Of a stretch of 59,150 nt of DNA, positions 50,084 to 58,009 are shown piece after piece. The notes beneath the pieces are model-generated. The model was not told where the DNA came from. It did not search any database and was given only the letters and a program-made list of their open reading frames with translations. The translations under genes and the position numbers were made by a program. This DNA comes from Henriciella aquimarina (GTDB lineage Bacteria > Pseudomonadota > Alphaproteobacteria > Caulobacterales > Hyphomonadaceae). Numbering within the stretch: position 1 is the stretch's first letter; each line of letters begins with the position of its first letter. The stretch is from the NCBI RefSeq assembly GCF_002088975.1, contig NZ_NCST01000092.1, positions 1 through 59,150 on the forward strand, in the 5' to 3' direction.

Positions 50084-51217
50084 ATGCCTGTCATGACTTT
50101 CCTCAACACCTGCATCTTCGACCACGGCGCGATCCAGAAGCTGCCCGGCGTGCTGCGGGGACAAGGGGTGTCGAAGCCCTTCGTGATCACCGATCCGGGC
50201 ATCAAGACCGCCGGGATCCTCGAGACCATCCTCGATGCGTTGGGCGTCGAGCCGGCAGGCGTCTTCGCTGAAACGGTCGCGAACCCGACCGAAGACCAGG
50301 CCATCAAGGTCACCGATCTCTACAAGAGCGCAGGTGCCGACGGCATCATCGCTCTGGGCGGCGGCTCCAGTATGGACCTCTCCAAGGCGGTCGGCCTGCT
50401 GGCGAGCCATGGCGGCCCGCTTGAGAAGTATGCGGCCATGTCGGGCGGCTCGAAACATATCAGCAAGCTGCCGCCGCTGATCGCCATTCCCACGACGGCG
50501 GGTACGGGGTCGGAAGTCTCGGTCGGCATGATCACCACGCTGAACAATGGCCGTAAGGAGACCTTTGCGTCGCCCAACCTCATCCCGCCGGTGGCAATCT
50601 GCGACCCGGACCTCACCTTTGGCCTGCCGAAGATGATGACGGCGGCGACCGGCATGGATGCGGTCACCCACTGTATCGAGGCGGTGCTGGTGCCGGCCTC
50701 CAATCCGCCGGCCGAGGGTGTCGGCTATGACGGGCTCACCCGCGCGATTGGCGATGGCTGGCTGCAGCGCGCCGTCGAGGATGGGTCCGATCCGGATGCG
50801 CGCTGGAACATGATGATGGCCTCCTATGAAGGCGCGCTCGCCTTTTCCAAGGGGCTTGGCAGTGTCCACGCCCTGTCGCATGCCGCCGGGCGCCTGCATG
50901 AGAAGAAGCTGCACCACGGCACGCTGAACGCGATTTTCCTGCCGCATCTTCTGCGTTTCAATGAGGGCGCGGCCGAGCGCAAATACGAGCGCCTGCGCTT
51001 TGCCATGGGGCTGAAGGAGGGGGCCGACCTCGCCGATGCCATCTCACGGCTGAATGAGGCGATCGGTATTCCGAACACGCTGAAGGACATCGGTCTGGAA
51101 GCTTCCGACGGGCCGGGCGTGGTCGAATATGCCCTGGCCGACCTTGCCCACCGCGGCAATGCCAAGCCGGCTGGACAGGAAGACTATGAGCGCATCTACG
51201 AGGCCGCGCTCGGCTAG
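50084..51217 (+). CDS. Iron-containing alcohol dehydrogenase
   Basis: 377 residues of the group III alcohol dehydrogenase fold. The NAD-binding loop is IIALGGGSSMDLSKAVGLL, PLIAIPTTAGTGSEVS is a family segment, and the metal ligands appear in ATGMDAVTHCIEA and GSVHALSHAAGRLHEKKLHHGTLNA. It interconverts an alcohol and an aldehyde with NAD(P) and Fe or Zn. ATG 50084 is preferred; ATG 50093 is possible. It is convergent with rmlD (four-base overlap). It may act on sugar alcohols or lactaldehyde-type products of deoxy-sugar metabolism; that is speculation. Confidence 0.85.
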   Translation: MPVMTFLNTCIFDHGAIQKLPGVLRGQGVSKPFVITDPGIKTAGILETILDALGVEPAGVFAETVANPTEDQAIKVTDLYKSAGADGIIALGGGSSMDLSKAVGLLASHGGPLEKYAAMSGGSKHISKLPPLIAIPTTAGTGSEVSVGMITTLNNGRKETFASPNLIPPVAICDPDLTFGLPKMMTAATGMDAVTHCIEAVLVPASNPPAEGVGYDGLTRAIGDGWLQRAVEDGSDPDARWNMMMASYEGALAFSKGLGSVHALSHAAGRLHEKKLHHGTLNAIFLPHLLRFNEGAAERKYERLRFAMGLKEGADLADAISRLNEAIGIPNTLKDIGLEASDGPGVVEYALADLAHRGNAKPAGQEDYERIYEAALG

Positions 51218-52083
51218 GCCTTCAGGGCCAGGCGCACGACCTCATCGCTGGCGGCCCGCCAGTCCGGCATCGGCCCCAGCAGCCTTTCAGCCGCGCTGAC
51301 ATCGAGCACGACGCCTCTCGGGCGCGGCGCCGGGGTCTCGAATGCGGAGCCGGGCACAGGCGTGAGGGCTGGGGACGGCCCACCGGCCTTCGCGGCGGCG
51401 GCAAAGACCTGCTCGGCCCAGCCAAACCGGCTGACAGGATTGGGCGGCCCGAGATGCAGCACGCCGGGCAAGCTCTCGCCCTTTGCCAATTTAGCCGCCA
51501 GGGCCACGAGCTGGCTCGCCAGGGCATCGACATGGGTCGGGCGGCCGGTCTCGTCATCGACCAGTTTCAACTCGGCATTCTTCGCGCCATGCGCCAGGAT
51601 CTTGGTGATGAAGCTCTCGCCCTCATCGGAGAAAAGCCAGCTTACCCGCGTGACGAGATGGCGCCCGCCAGCCGAACGCACCAGCGTCTCGCCTTCGAGC
51701 TTTGAGGCGCCATAGACCGATGTCGGCGCGGTCCAGGCCGATTCGCGCTTTGGCTCGCCGGGATCGCCCTCGCTGAACACCATGTCGGTGGAGACCTGGA
51801 TCAGCGGGATGCCGGCGACGGCGGCCAGACGCGCCAGCAGGCCTGCGCCGGTGGCATTGATCCGGTTGGCGGTCTCGGGCTCGGCTTCGGCGTGATCGAC
51901 CGCCGTGTAGGCAGCGGCATTGATGATGACCGACGGTGCGGTCTGTTCGATCACGGACGCGAGCTGGGTCGGGTTGGTGATGTCCATCCGGTCGCGGCCC
52001 AGCGCCCGGCAGCCCTGCCGCGCCAGCGCCTGGCCGAGCCGGCCCATCCCGCCGGCCACCAATATGCGGTTCGTCTCGGTCAT
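51214..52083 (-). CDS. rmlD: dTDP-4-dehydrorhamnose reductase
   Basis: 289 residues. The NAD(P) motif is LVAGGMGRLGQALA, a variant of GGxGxxG. SVIINAAAYTAVDHAEAEPETANRINATG, VSTDMVFSE and SVYGASKLEGE (YxxxK) are RmlD-specific. It makes dTDP-L-rhamnose in the last step. Start ATG 52083 overlaps the rmlC stop by four bases, so they are coupled. The longer open frame upstream is a shadow of rmlC. It is convergent with the iron alcohol dehydrogenase gene. Confidence 0.92.
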   Translation of the reverse strand: MTETNRILVAGGMGRLGQALARQGCRALGRDRMDITNPTQLASVIEQTAPSVIINAAAYTAVDHAEAEPETANRINATGAGLLARLAAVAGIPLIQVSTDMVFSEGDPGEPKRESAWTAPTSVYGASKLEGETLVRSAGGRHLVTRVSWLFSDEGESFITKILAHGAKNAELKLVDDETGRPTHVDALASQLVALAAKLAKGESLPGVLHLGPPNPVSRFGWAEQVFAAAAKAGGPSPALTPVPGSAFETPAPRPRGVVLDVSAAERLLGPMPDWRAASDEVVRLALKA

Positions 52084-52652
52084 GAGTCGTAGGTGAAGGG
52101 GGAGTCGAGTTTCGCAAGGCCCGGCCAGGTAAAGTCGCGTCCCGACATGACGACATCGTCCGGGCGCGGCCACGGGATGGAAAGCCCGGTATCGCACCAG
52201 AGCAGCCCGCCCTCGCAGTCCGGCGCGTAGTGGTCGGACACCTTGTAGGTCACCAGCGTATTGGTCGCGAGCGTCTGGTAGCCATGGGCAAACCCGACCG
52301 GCACATAGAAAAGCTGGGGCTGTTTCGCGCTCAGCGTCACGTGCAGGCTGCGGCCATAGGTCGGTGAGCCTTCGCGCAGGTCGACGATGGCGTCGAAGAT
52401 CTCGCCCCGGATGACCTGGACCAGCTTGGCCTGGGCATGCGGCGGGGCCTGAAAATGCAGGCCGCGCGTCGTGCCCGGCGCGGCGGAAAAGGCCTGATTG
52501 TCCTGCACCCAGTCGACCTGGGGCAGGCCGGCCACGGCCCAGTCGCGCGCATTCCATGTCTCGCAGAACCAGCCGCGCTCGTCGCCATGCGTCGCCAGCG
52601 TGATCAGGGCGGGGCCCGGAATGGAAAATGTCTCGAGATTCTGTATGCCCAT
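52080..52652 (-). CDS. rmlC: dTDP-4-dehydrorhamnose 3,5-epimerase
   Basis: 190 residues of the cupin-like RmlC family. Signature parts are DERGWFCETWN, QDNQAFSAAPGTTRGLHFQAPPHAQAKLVQVIRGEIFDAIVDLREGSPTYG, and FYVPVGFAHGYQTLATNTLVTYKVSDHYAPDCEGGLLW. The catalytic His is in RGLHFQ and the Tyr in KVSDHYAP. It epimerises dTDP-4-keto-6-deoxyglucose. The start MGIQNLETFSIPG (ATG 52652) is the family start. It is followed by rmlD on the same strand and divergent from rmlB. Confidence 0.93.
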   Translation of the reverse strand: MGIQNLETFSIPGPALITLATHGDERGWFCETWNARDWAVAGLPQVDWVQDNQAFSAAPGTTRGLHFQAPPHAQAKLVQVIRGEIFDAIVDLREGSPTYGRSLHVTLSAKQPQLFYVPVGFAHGYQTLATNTLVTYKVSDHYAPDCEGGLLWCDTGLSIPWPRPDDVVMSGRDFTWPGLAKLDSPFTYDS

Positions 52653-52874
52653 GCGGGCTTGATTGCCTGCGCGGTCATCCCCGTCAATGTCGTTTCTGAG
52701 TGCAGGGCGCCCCAAGGCCTTCTCCAGACGGTTGTGTGCCTTCGTGCAAAATCCCTTGCCGAGAGGCGGGGCGAAAGGCTAGGCCACCCTCTGGTGCCGA
52801 AGAGGGCCGGCCATGATCTGCGCACAGTGTCTTGCGGGCATTCCGGTCGAACGTGATTGCGGTAGGGTAGAGAA

Positions 52875-53927
52875 ATGAGACTTCTCGTCACCGGCGGCGC
52901 CGGCTTCATCGGGTCAGCCCTCATCCGCCGCGCGCTTGCGCAGGGCCATAGTGTCCTCAATATCGACAAGCTGACCTATGCGGCCAATCCCGACAGCCTC
53001 GCGGCGATTGCGGGCGATGAGCGCTACAGCTTCCTGCAGGCCGACATCTGCGATGGCGCGACGATGGCCGAGAGCCTCCGGGCCTTTCGTCCGGACCGGG
53101 TCTTCAACCTGGCCGCGGAAACCCATGTCGACCGCTCCATCGACGATCCGCAGGCTTTTATCCGCACCAATATCAACGGCGTGCATACGCTGCTCGACAC
53201 CTGCCGGACCTGGCTGCAGGAAGCTGGAGACGAAGACGGCTTCCGCTTCATTCAGATCTCGACCGACGAGGTCTATGGCTCCATCGCCTCGGGCGCTTTC
53301 AACGAAGCCTCGCCCTATCAGCCTAATTCGCCCTATTCAGCCTCCAAGGCTTCGGCGGACATGCTGGTGCGGGCCTGGCACCGCACCTATGGCTTTCCAG
53401 CCATCATCACGAACTGTTCGAACAATTACGGGCCGTGGCAATTCCCGGAAAAATTCATCCCCACCATCGTGATGAAGGCGCTGCGTGAAGAGGCGATCCC
53501 GATCTATGGTGACGGCCAGCAGGTGCGTGACTGGCTGTTCGTCGACGATCATGCCGACGCCTTGCTGCGGGTCGCCAATAGCGGAGAGGCGGGCGAGACC
53601 TATTGCGTCGGCGGGGACGCCACCATGACCAATCTCGACCTCGCGCGCACCGTTTGCGACCTCGTGGATGACCGTCTCGGCCGGGAGGCGGGTGCGAGCC
53701 GCCAGCTCATCGAGATGGTGGCGGACCGACCCGGTCATGACCAGCGCTATGCCATCGACCACGCAAAGATCACCGAGGCGCTTGGTTGGCACCCGGCCTG
53801 CGACCTGAAAGAGGGCCTGGTCCGCACGGTGGACTGGTATCTCGGCCAGGGCGAGTGGCTGAACAGGCTGGCCGCCGACGGGCGTGCCGGATCGAGACTC
53901 GGCCTGATGCAGGAGGAGCGCAAATGA
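52875..53927 (+). CDS. rmlB: dTDP-glucose 4,6-dehydratase
   Basis: 350 residues. The NAD motif is TGGAGFIGSALIRR, with NIDKLTYAANPDSLAAI, NLAAETHVDRSIDDPQAFIRTNI and the active-site ISTDEVYGSI and YSASKASADMLVRAWHRTYG, all typical of RmlB. It makes the 4-keto-6-deoxy intermediate of rhamnose. Its stop overlaps the rmlA start (ATGA). The rml genes are split into two divergent pairs, rmlBA on + and rmlCD on -. Confidence 0.95.
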   Translation: MRLLVTGGAGFIGSALIRRALAQGHSVLNIDKLTYAANPDSLAAIAGDERYSFLQADICDGATMAESLRAFRPDRVFNLAAETHVDRSIDDPQAFIRTNINGVHTLLDTCRTWLQEAGDEDGFRFIQISTDEVYGSIASGAFNEASPYQPNSPYSASKASADMLVRAWHRTYGFPAIITNCSNNYGPWQFPEKFIPTIVMKALREEAIPIYGDGQQVRDWLFVDDHADALLRVANSGEAGETYCVGGDATMTNLDLARTVCDLVDDRLGREAGASRQLIEMVADRPGHDQRYAIDHAKITEALGWHPACDLKEGLVRTVDWYLGQGEWLNRLAADGRAGSRLGLMQEERK

Positions 53928-54793
53928 AGGGCATCGTACTGGCCGGGGGCAATGGCTCGCGCCTCTATCCCCTGACGCGCAGCATCTCGAAGCAGCTGAT
54001 GCCGGTCTATGACAAGCCGATGATCTATTACCCGATCAGCGTGCTGATGCTCGCCGGGATCCAGGACTTCCTGATCCTGACCAAGCCGGAAGACCGCACC
54101 GCCTTCGAAAAGCTGCTGGGCGACGGATCGGAATTCGGGGTCTCCATCACCTATGCCGAACAGGACCAGCCGCGCGGCATCGCGGAAGCCCTGATTATCG
54201 GCGAGGACTTCCTCGACGGAGAGCCCTGTGCGCTCGTGCTGGGTGATAATATCTTCTATGGCCACGGCCTGCCCGAAATTCTGGCGGAGGCGAAAGGCTT
54301 CGAGAGCGGCGCGGAGATCTTCGCCTATCAGGTGGCCGATCCGCGCGCCTATGGCGTGGTCGAGTTCGACGGTGAAGGCCGGGTCCTGTCGATCGAGGAA
54401 AAGCCGCGCAAGCCGAAGTCCAACTTCGCCGTGACCGGGCTTTATTTCTACGATTCAACAGCGCCCGCCAAGGCCCGCACGCTGACGCCGTCCGACCGCG
54501 GGGAGCTTGAAATCACCGAGCTCAACAGCCTTTACCTGGAAGAGGGGCAGTTGCGGGCGAATTTGATGGGGCGCGGATTTGCCTGGCTCGACGCCGGCAC
54601 CCACGATTCGCTGCTGGAAGCTGCCCAGTTCATCGCCTCCATCGAGGAGCGTCAGGGGATGAAGATCGCGTGCCTCGAGGAGATCGGCTACCGGCTCGGC
54701 TATCTCACGCGTGAACAGCTCCTGAAACAGGCTAGGAAGCTCAAATCGTCCACCTATGGCGCTTATCTCGAAAAAATCGCAAAATCCCCCTGA
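53924..54793 (+). CDS. rmlA: Glucose-1-phosphate thymidylyltransferase
   Basis: 289 residues, starting MKGIVLAGGNGSRLYPLTRSISKQLMPVYDKPMIYYPISVLMLAGI, the canonical RmlA N-terminus with the nucleotide loop GGNGSRL. ALVLGDNIFYGHGL (metal site Asp) and FVWLDAGTHDSL-type GFAWLDAGTHDS near the end are present. It makes dTDP-glucose from glucose-1-phosphate and dTTP and is usually feedback-inhibited by dTDP-rhamnose. Coupled to rmlB by a four-base overlap, it is followed by the mannose-1-phosphate guanylyltransferase gene about 110 bases downstream. Confidence 0.95.
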   Translation: MKGIVLAGGNGSRLYPLTRSISKQLMPVYDKPMIYYPISVLMLAGIQDFLILTKPEDRTAFEKLLGDGSEFGVSITYAEQDQPRGIAEALIIGEDFLDGEPCALVLGDNIFYGHGLPEILAEAKGFESGAEIFAYQVADPRAYGVVEFDGEGRVLSIEEKPRKPKSNFAVTGLYFYDSTAPAKARTLTPSDRGELEITELNSLYLEEGQLRANLMGRGFAWLDAGTHDSLLEAAQFIASIEERQGMKIACLEEIGYRLGYLTREQLLKQARKLKSSTYGAYLEKIAKSP

Positions 54794-54906
54794 TCGTTCC
54801 GGTCCGCGGTGCCGGGGCAAACTGACATGGTTCTTGCAGGAGCTCATGCGACGAACCAGCATGCCTGCAGCGGACCCTTGCCGTGCGGGCGGAACAGGAG
54901 AGCGCC

Positions 54907-55950
54907 TTGGAAACGCTTGAGATCACCCCTGTCATTCTCTGTGGCGGTAGCGGGACGCGGCTGTGGCCGCTGTCGACGCCCGAGCGCCCGAAGCAGTTTC
55001 TGAAGCTGGACGGGCAGGCCTCGATGCTCGCCCAGACAGCCGCGCGCATGTGCGATGATGATAAGGCCGGCCTGCGTTTCGCGCAGACGCTCGTCGTCGG
55101 CAGTGTGCGCCATCGGGACATGATCCGCGACGAGGTGCCCGGCGCCCGGCGGATCCTGGAGCCGTTCGGGCGTAATTCCGCCGCTGCGGTTGCCGCGGCC
55201 GCGCTGGCCGCGCCGGAAGACGCCCTGCTGCTCGTCCTGCCGGCCGATCACTCCATCCTGCGCCCGGACCTTTTCCGCAAGGCCGTCGGGGCTGGCGCGG
55301 CGGCTGCGCGGGACGGCCATATCGTCACCTTCGGCATCACGCCCTCCTTCCCGGCCACGGGCTATGGCTATATCGATATCGAGCCGGGCGAGACCTGTGT
55401 GCGCAAGGCGCGGAAATTTGTCGAGAAGCCGCTTCTGGACAAGGCGCAAGCCTATCTCGATTCCGGACACTATCTCTGGAATGCCGGGATCTTTCTGTTC
55501 CGGGCGGGGACAATGCTGGACGCGTTCCGTACCCATGCGCCCGAAATTCTCGACAATGTCACCCGCGCCCTGCCGCAAGCGATTGCGACCCAGGAAGAAA
55601 GCGAGATCGACGCCGGTGTCTTCGATGCCTGCCCGAACACCTCGATCGACTACGCCATCATGGAGAAATTTCCTTCCGTCATGGCTGTGCCGGTCGAAAT
55701 GGGCTGGAGCGATGTCGGCGACTACAAGGCACTCTGGGAGCTGTCGGAAAAGGATGCAGACGGCAATGTCCTGATGGGGCCGGTCACGGCCACGGGCTGC
55801 CGCAACTGCTATATCCGTTCCGAAGCCGGTCCGCTCTCGGTGTCCGGTCTGACGGACAAGATCGTCATCGCCACCGGCGACCACTATATGGCCTGCGACA
55901 TGGCCGAGGCCCAGTCGGTGAAGACCCTGGCCAGCGCGGCGAGCAAGTAA
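54907..55950 (+). CDS. manC: Mannose-1-phosphate guanylyltransferase (single-domain)
   Basis: About 347 residues. The nucleotidyltransferase signature is PVILCGGSGTRLWPLSTPERPKQFLKL, followed by PFGRNSAAAVAAAALAA, LLVLPADHSIL, FVEKPLLDKAQAYLDSGHYLWNAGIFLFRA and EMGWSDVGDYKALW. It makes GDP-mannose, a donor for mannose and derived sugars. It lacks the C-terminal phosphomannose-isomerase cupin of many bacterial ManC proteins. TTG 54907 is preferred because AGGAG precedes it by six bases; GTG 54883 gives eight more residues. Confidence 0.9.
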   Translation: METLEITPVILCGGSGTRLWPLSTPERPKQFLKLDGQASMLAQTAARMCDDDKAGLRFAQTLVVGSVRHRDMIRDEVPGARRILEPFGRNSAAAVAAAALAAPEDALLLVLPADHSILRPDLFRKAVGAGAAAARDGHIVTFGITPSFPATGYGYIDIEPGETCVRKARKFVEKPLLDKAQAYLDSGHYLWNAGIFLFRAGTMLDAFRTHAPEILDNVTRALPQAIATQEESEIDAGVFDACPNTSIDYAIMEKFPSVMAVPVEMGWSDVGDYKALWELSEKDADGNVLMGPVTATGCRNCYIRSEAGPLSVSGLTDKIVIATGDHYMACDMAEAQSVKTLASAASK

Positions 55951-55965
55951 GCCGGCCAACCAGGC

Positions 55966-55996
55966 GGGGCGAGATTCCAAATCTTCGCCCCATTTT
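55966..55996 (+). terminator. Intrinsic terminator after the rmlBA-manC run
   Basis: GGGGCGA (55966-55972) pairs with TCGCCCC (55985-55991), with an inner GATT/AATC stem, one bulged T and a CCA loop. ATTTT and, nine bases on, TTTTT follow. It lies 15 bases after the manC stop. Confidence 0.8.
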
Positions 55997-56025
55997 GCCC
56001 GTTTTTCGTGTATTCTCTGTCATGA

Positions 56026-56928
56026 ATGGATGTGAGGGACGCACCGCTCAGCGTGTTTCGCGGGCTCAACCGTGACGCGCGCCACTGGCAGATCCTGGCC
56101 TTGTCAGGTCTGTTTGCGATCTCTGTCTGGACCACGGATTTCGGTGCCCGGCCCGAACACCTCATTGCCGCGCTGACCGGCACGCTCACCGCGCAGATCA
56201 TTGGCGCGTGGGCCGTTGGCTGCCGGTTCGAGTGGAAGTCGGCGGCGATCACTGCGCTCTCGCTCTCGATCCTGTTGCGGGCAAGCGAGCCCTGGATGTG
56301 GGTGGCGGCTGGCCTGGTCGGCGTCGGGGCGAAGTTTGCGATCCGCTACAAGGGCAAGCACCTCTTCAACCCGGCCTGTCTCGGCATCGTCGCCATGATC
56401 CTTCTTTTCGGCCGGGATGTCTGGGTGTCGCCCGGACAGTGGGGACAGGCGCCGCTGATTGCCGGCTGGGCCATGGCGTTGGCCGCGCTGGTGCTCTCCA
56501 GCGTGAAGCGGCTCGACATCGCGCTCGGCTTTATCGCGACCTTCGCCGCCATTCTGTTTGGCCGCGCGCTCTGGCTCGGCGATCCGATGGCGATCCCGAT
56601 GCATCAGCTCTCTTCGGGCACGCTGCTGGTCTTTACCTTCTTCATGATTACCGATCCGCGCTCGACGCCGGATTCCTGTCCGGGCCGGCTGCTCTTCGCG
56701 GCCGGAGTGGCGGGGCTGACGGCCTGGCTCATCATCGGCCCGAATGTGATCGCCGCGCCGATGATGGCGCTGGCGGCGCTGTCGGTCTTCACACCATTTC
56801 TCGACCGGTGGCTTCCCGCCCGCCGGTTCCAGTGGGGCATACACCAAAAGTCCAAGGAGGGACGTGACTATGAAACTCAGACATCTGGCAGGCTCGGCGG
56901 CGCTTGGTCTCGGCTCGCTCGCCCTTAG
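56026..56928 (+). CDS. RnfD/NqrB-like membrane protein
   Basis: 300 residues with about nine hydrophobic helices. The RnfD/NqrB family patterns are RYKGKHLFNPACLGIVAMILLFG, VWVSPGQWGQAPL and FFMITDPRSTPDSCPGRLLFA. The serine/threonine FMN-attachment motif SGAT of the family is not visible, so flavin binding may differ. No other Rnf or Nqr subunit is near, and it may act with the DUF2330 protein whose start lies inside its last 59 bases. Its actual activity is unknown. Confidence 0.7.
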   Translation: MDVRDAPLSVFRGLNRDARHWQILALSGLFAISVWTTDFGARPEHLIAALTGTLTAQIIGAWAVGCRFEWKSAAITALSLSILLRASEPWMWVAAGLVGVGAKFAIRYKGKHLFNPACLGIVAMILLFGRDVWVSPGQWGQAPLIAGWAMALAALVLSSVKRLDIALGFIATFAAILFGRALWLGDPMAIPMHQLSSGTLLVFTFFMITDPRSTPDSCPGRLLFAAGVAGLTAWLIIGPNVIAAPMMALAALSVFTPFLDRWLPARRFQWGIHQKSKEGRDYETQTSGRLGGAWSRLARP

Positions 56929-57991
56929 CGCCCCGGCCTCGGCCTTTTGCGGCTTTTATGTCGCCAAGGCCGATACCGACCTGTTCAACGACGCCTCCAA
57001 GGTGGCGCTGGCGCGCGACGGGGACCGCACCGTGATCACCATGTCGTCGGACTATCGCGGCGAACCGTCAGAATTCGCCATGGTCGTTCCCGTGGTCGAA
57101 GTGCCCGAGCGTGAGCAGATCAATGTCGCCAATCCCGGCCTGATCGGCCATCTCGATGCCTATACCGCCCCGCGTCTGGTCGAGTATCATGACGAGAATC
57201 CCTGCGAGCAGCGGGTCTATCGGTCCGTACCGGTTTCAGGCACGCGAGTAGATGAGATGGCAGCGGCCGAACCCGCGCCCGAAGCCGAGGATCTCGGCGT
57301 CACCATCGAGGCGGAATACGAGGTCGGCGAATACGACATCCTGATCCTCTCGGCCGAAGAGTCCGACGGGTTGATCACCTGGCTCAACAGCAATGGCTAC
57401 CGCATTCCCGAGGGCGCCGACGAGGTCGTCGGCTCCTATCTCAAGCAGGGCATGAAATTCTTCGTCGCCAAGGTGAACCTCGAGCGCCACAACGAGGCCG
57501 GCTTCCTGCGCCCGATCCAGGTCGCCTATGAGGATGAGGATTTCATGCTGCCCATCCGGCTCGGCACGGTGAATGCCGAGGGCAAGCAGGAACTGTTCGT
57601 CTTCACGATGACCCGCAAGGGCCGCGTCGAGACGATCAATTACAAGACGAAGAAGCTGCCTTCCGACATGGATGTGCCGATCTATGTGAAGGATGAGTTC
57701 GGCGACTTCTACAAGGACATGTTCGCCCACCAGGTCGAGAAGGAGAACGGCAAGGCCGTCTTCATGGAATATGCCTGGGACATGAGCTGGTGCGACCCGT
57801 GTGCCGCCGAACCGCTCTCACGCTCCGAGCTTCAGGAGCTCGGCGTGATGTGGCTCGACGAGGATGGTCAGGATCAGGGCAATATCCGACCCGGACCGAG
57901 ACCGGGCCCGCAGCCGGTCGACGTCTTCGTGACCCGGCTGCACCTGCGTTATGACGGGGAGACCTTTCCGGAAGACCTGCGCTTGTCTTAG
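56870..57991 (+). CDS. DUF2330 domain-containing exported protein
   Basis: About 373 residues. A signal peptide (residues about 1-26, ALGLGSLALSAPASA) is followed by the DUF2330 pattern FCGFYVAKADTDLFNDASKVALARDGDRTVITMSSDYRGEPSEFAMVVPV. VGEYDILILSAEESDGLITWLNSNGYRIP and FFVAKVNLERHNEAGFLRPIQVAYE follow, and WCDPCA is a CxxC near residue 304. ATG 56870 has AAGGAGG nine bases before it; GTG 56864 is too close. It overlaps the RnfD-like gene by 59 bases. Function is unknown; the CxxC hints at a redox or metal site. Confidence 0.8.
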   Translation: MKLRHLAGSAALGLGSLALSAPASAFCGFYVAKADTDLFNDASKVALARDGDRTVITMSSDYRGEPSEFAMVVPVVEVPEREQINVANPGLIGHLDAYTAPRLVEYHDENPCEQRVYRSVPVSGTRVDEMAAAEPAPEAEDLGVTIEAEYEVGEYDILILSAEESDGLITWLNSNGYRIPEGADEVVGSYLKQGMKFFVAKVNLERHNEAGFLRPIQVAYEDEDFMLPIRLGTVNAEGKQELFVFTMTRKGRVETINYKTKKLPSDMDVPIYVKDEFGDFYKDMFAHQVEKENGKAVFMEYAWDMSWCDPCAAEPLSRSELQELGVMWLDEDGQDQGNIRPGPRPGPQPVDVFVTRLHLRYDGETFPEDLRLS

Positions 57992-58009
57992 AGATTCCTG
58001 GTCTTCTGG

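Noticed and set aside
51214-52557. 447-codon minus frame including rmlD
   Set aside because: Only the part from 52083 is RmlD; the rest is a shadow of rmlC in another frame.
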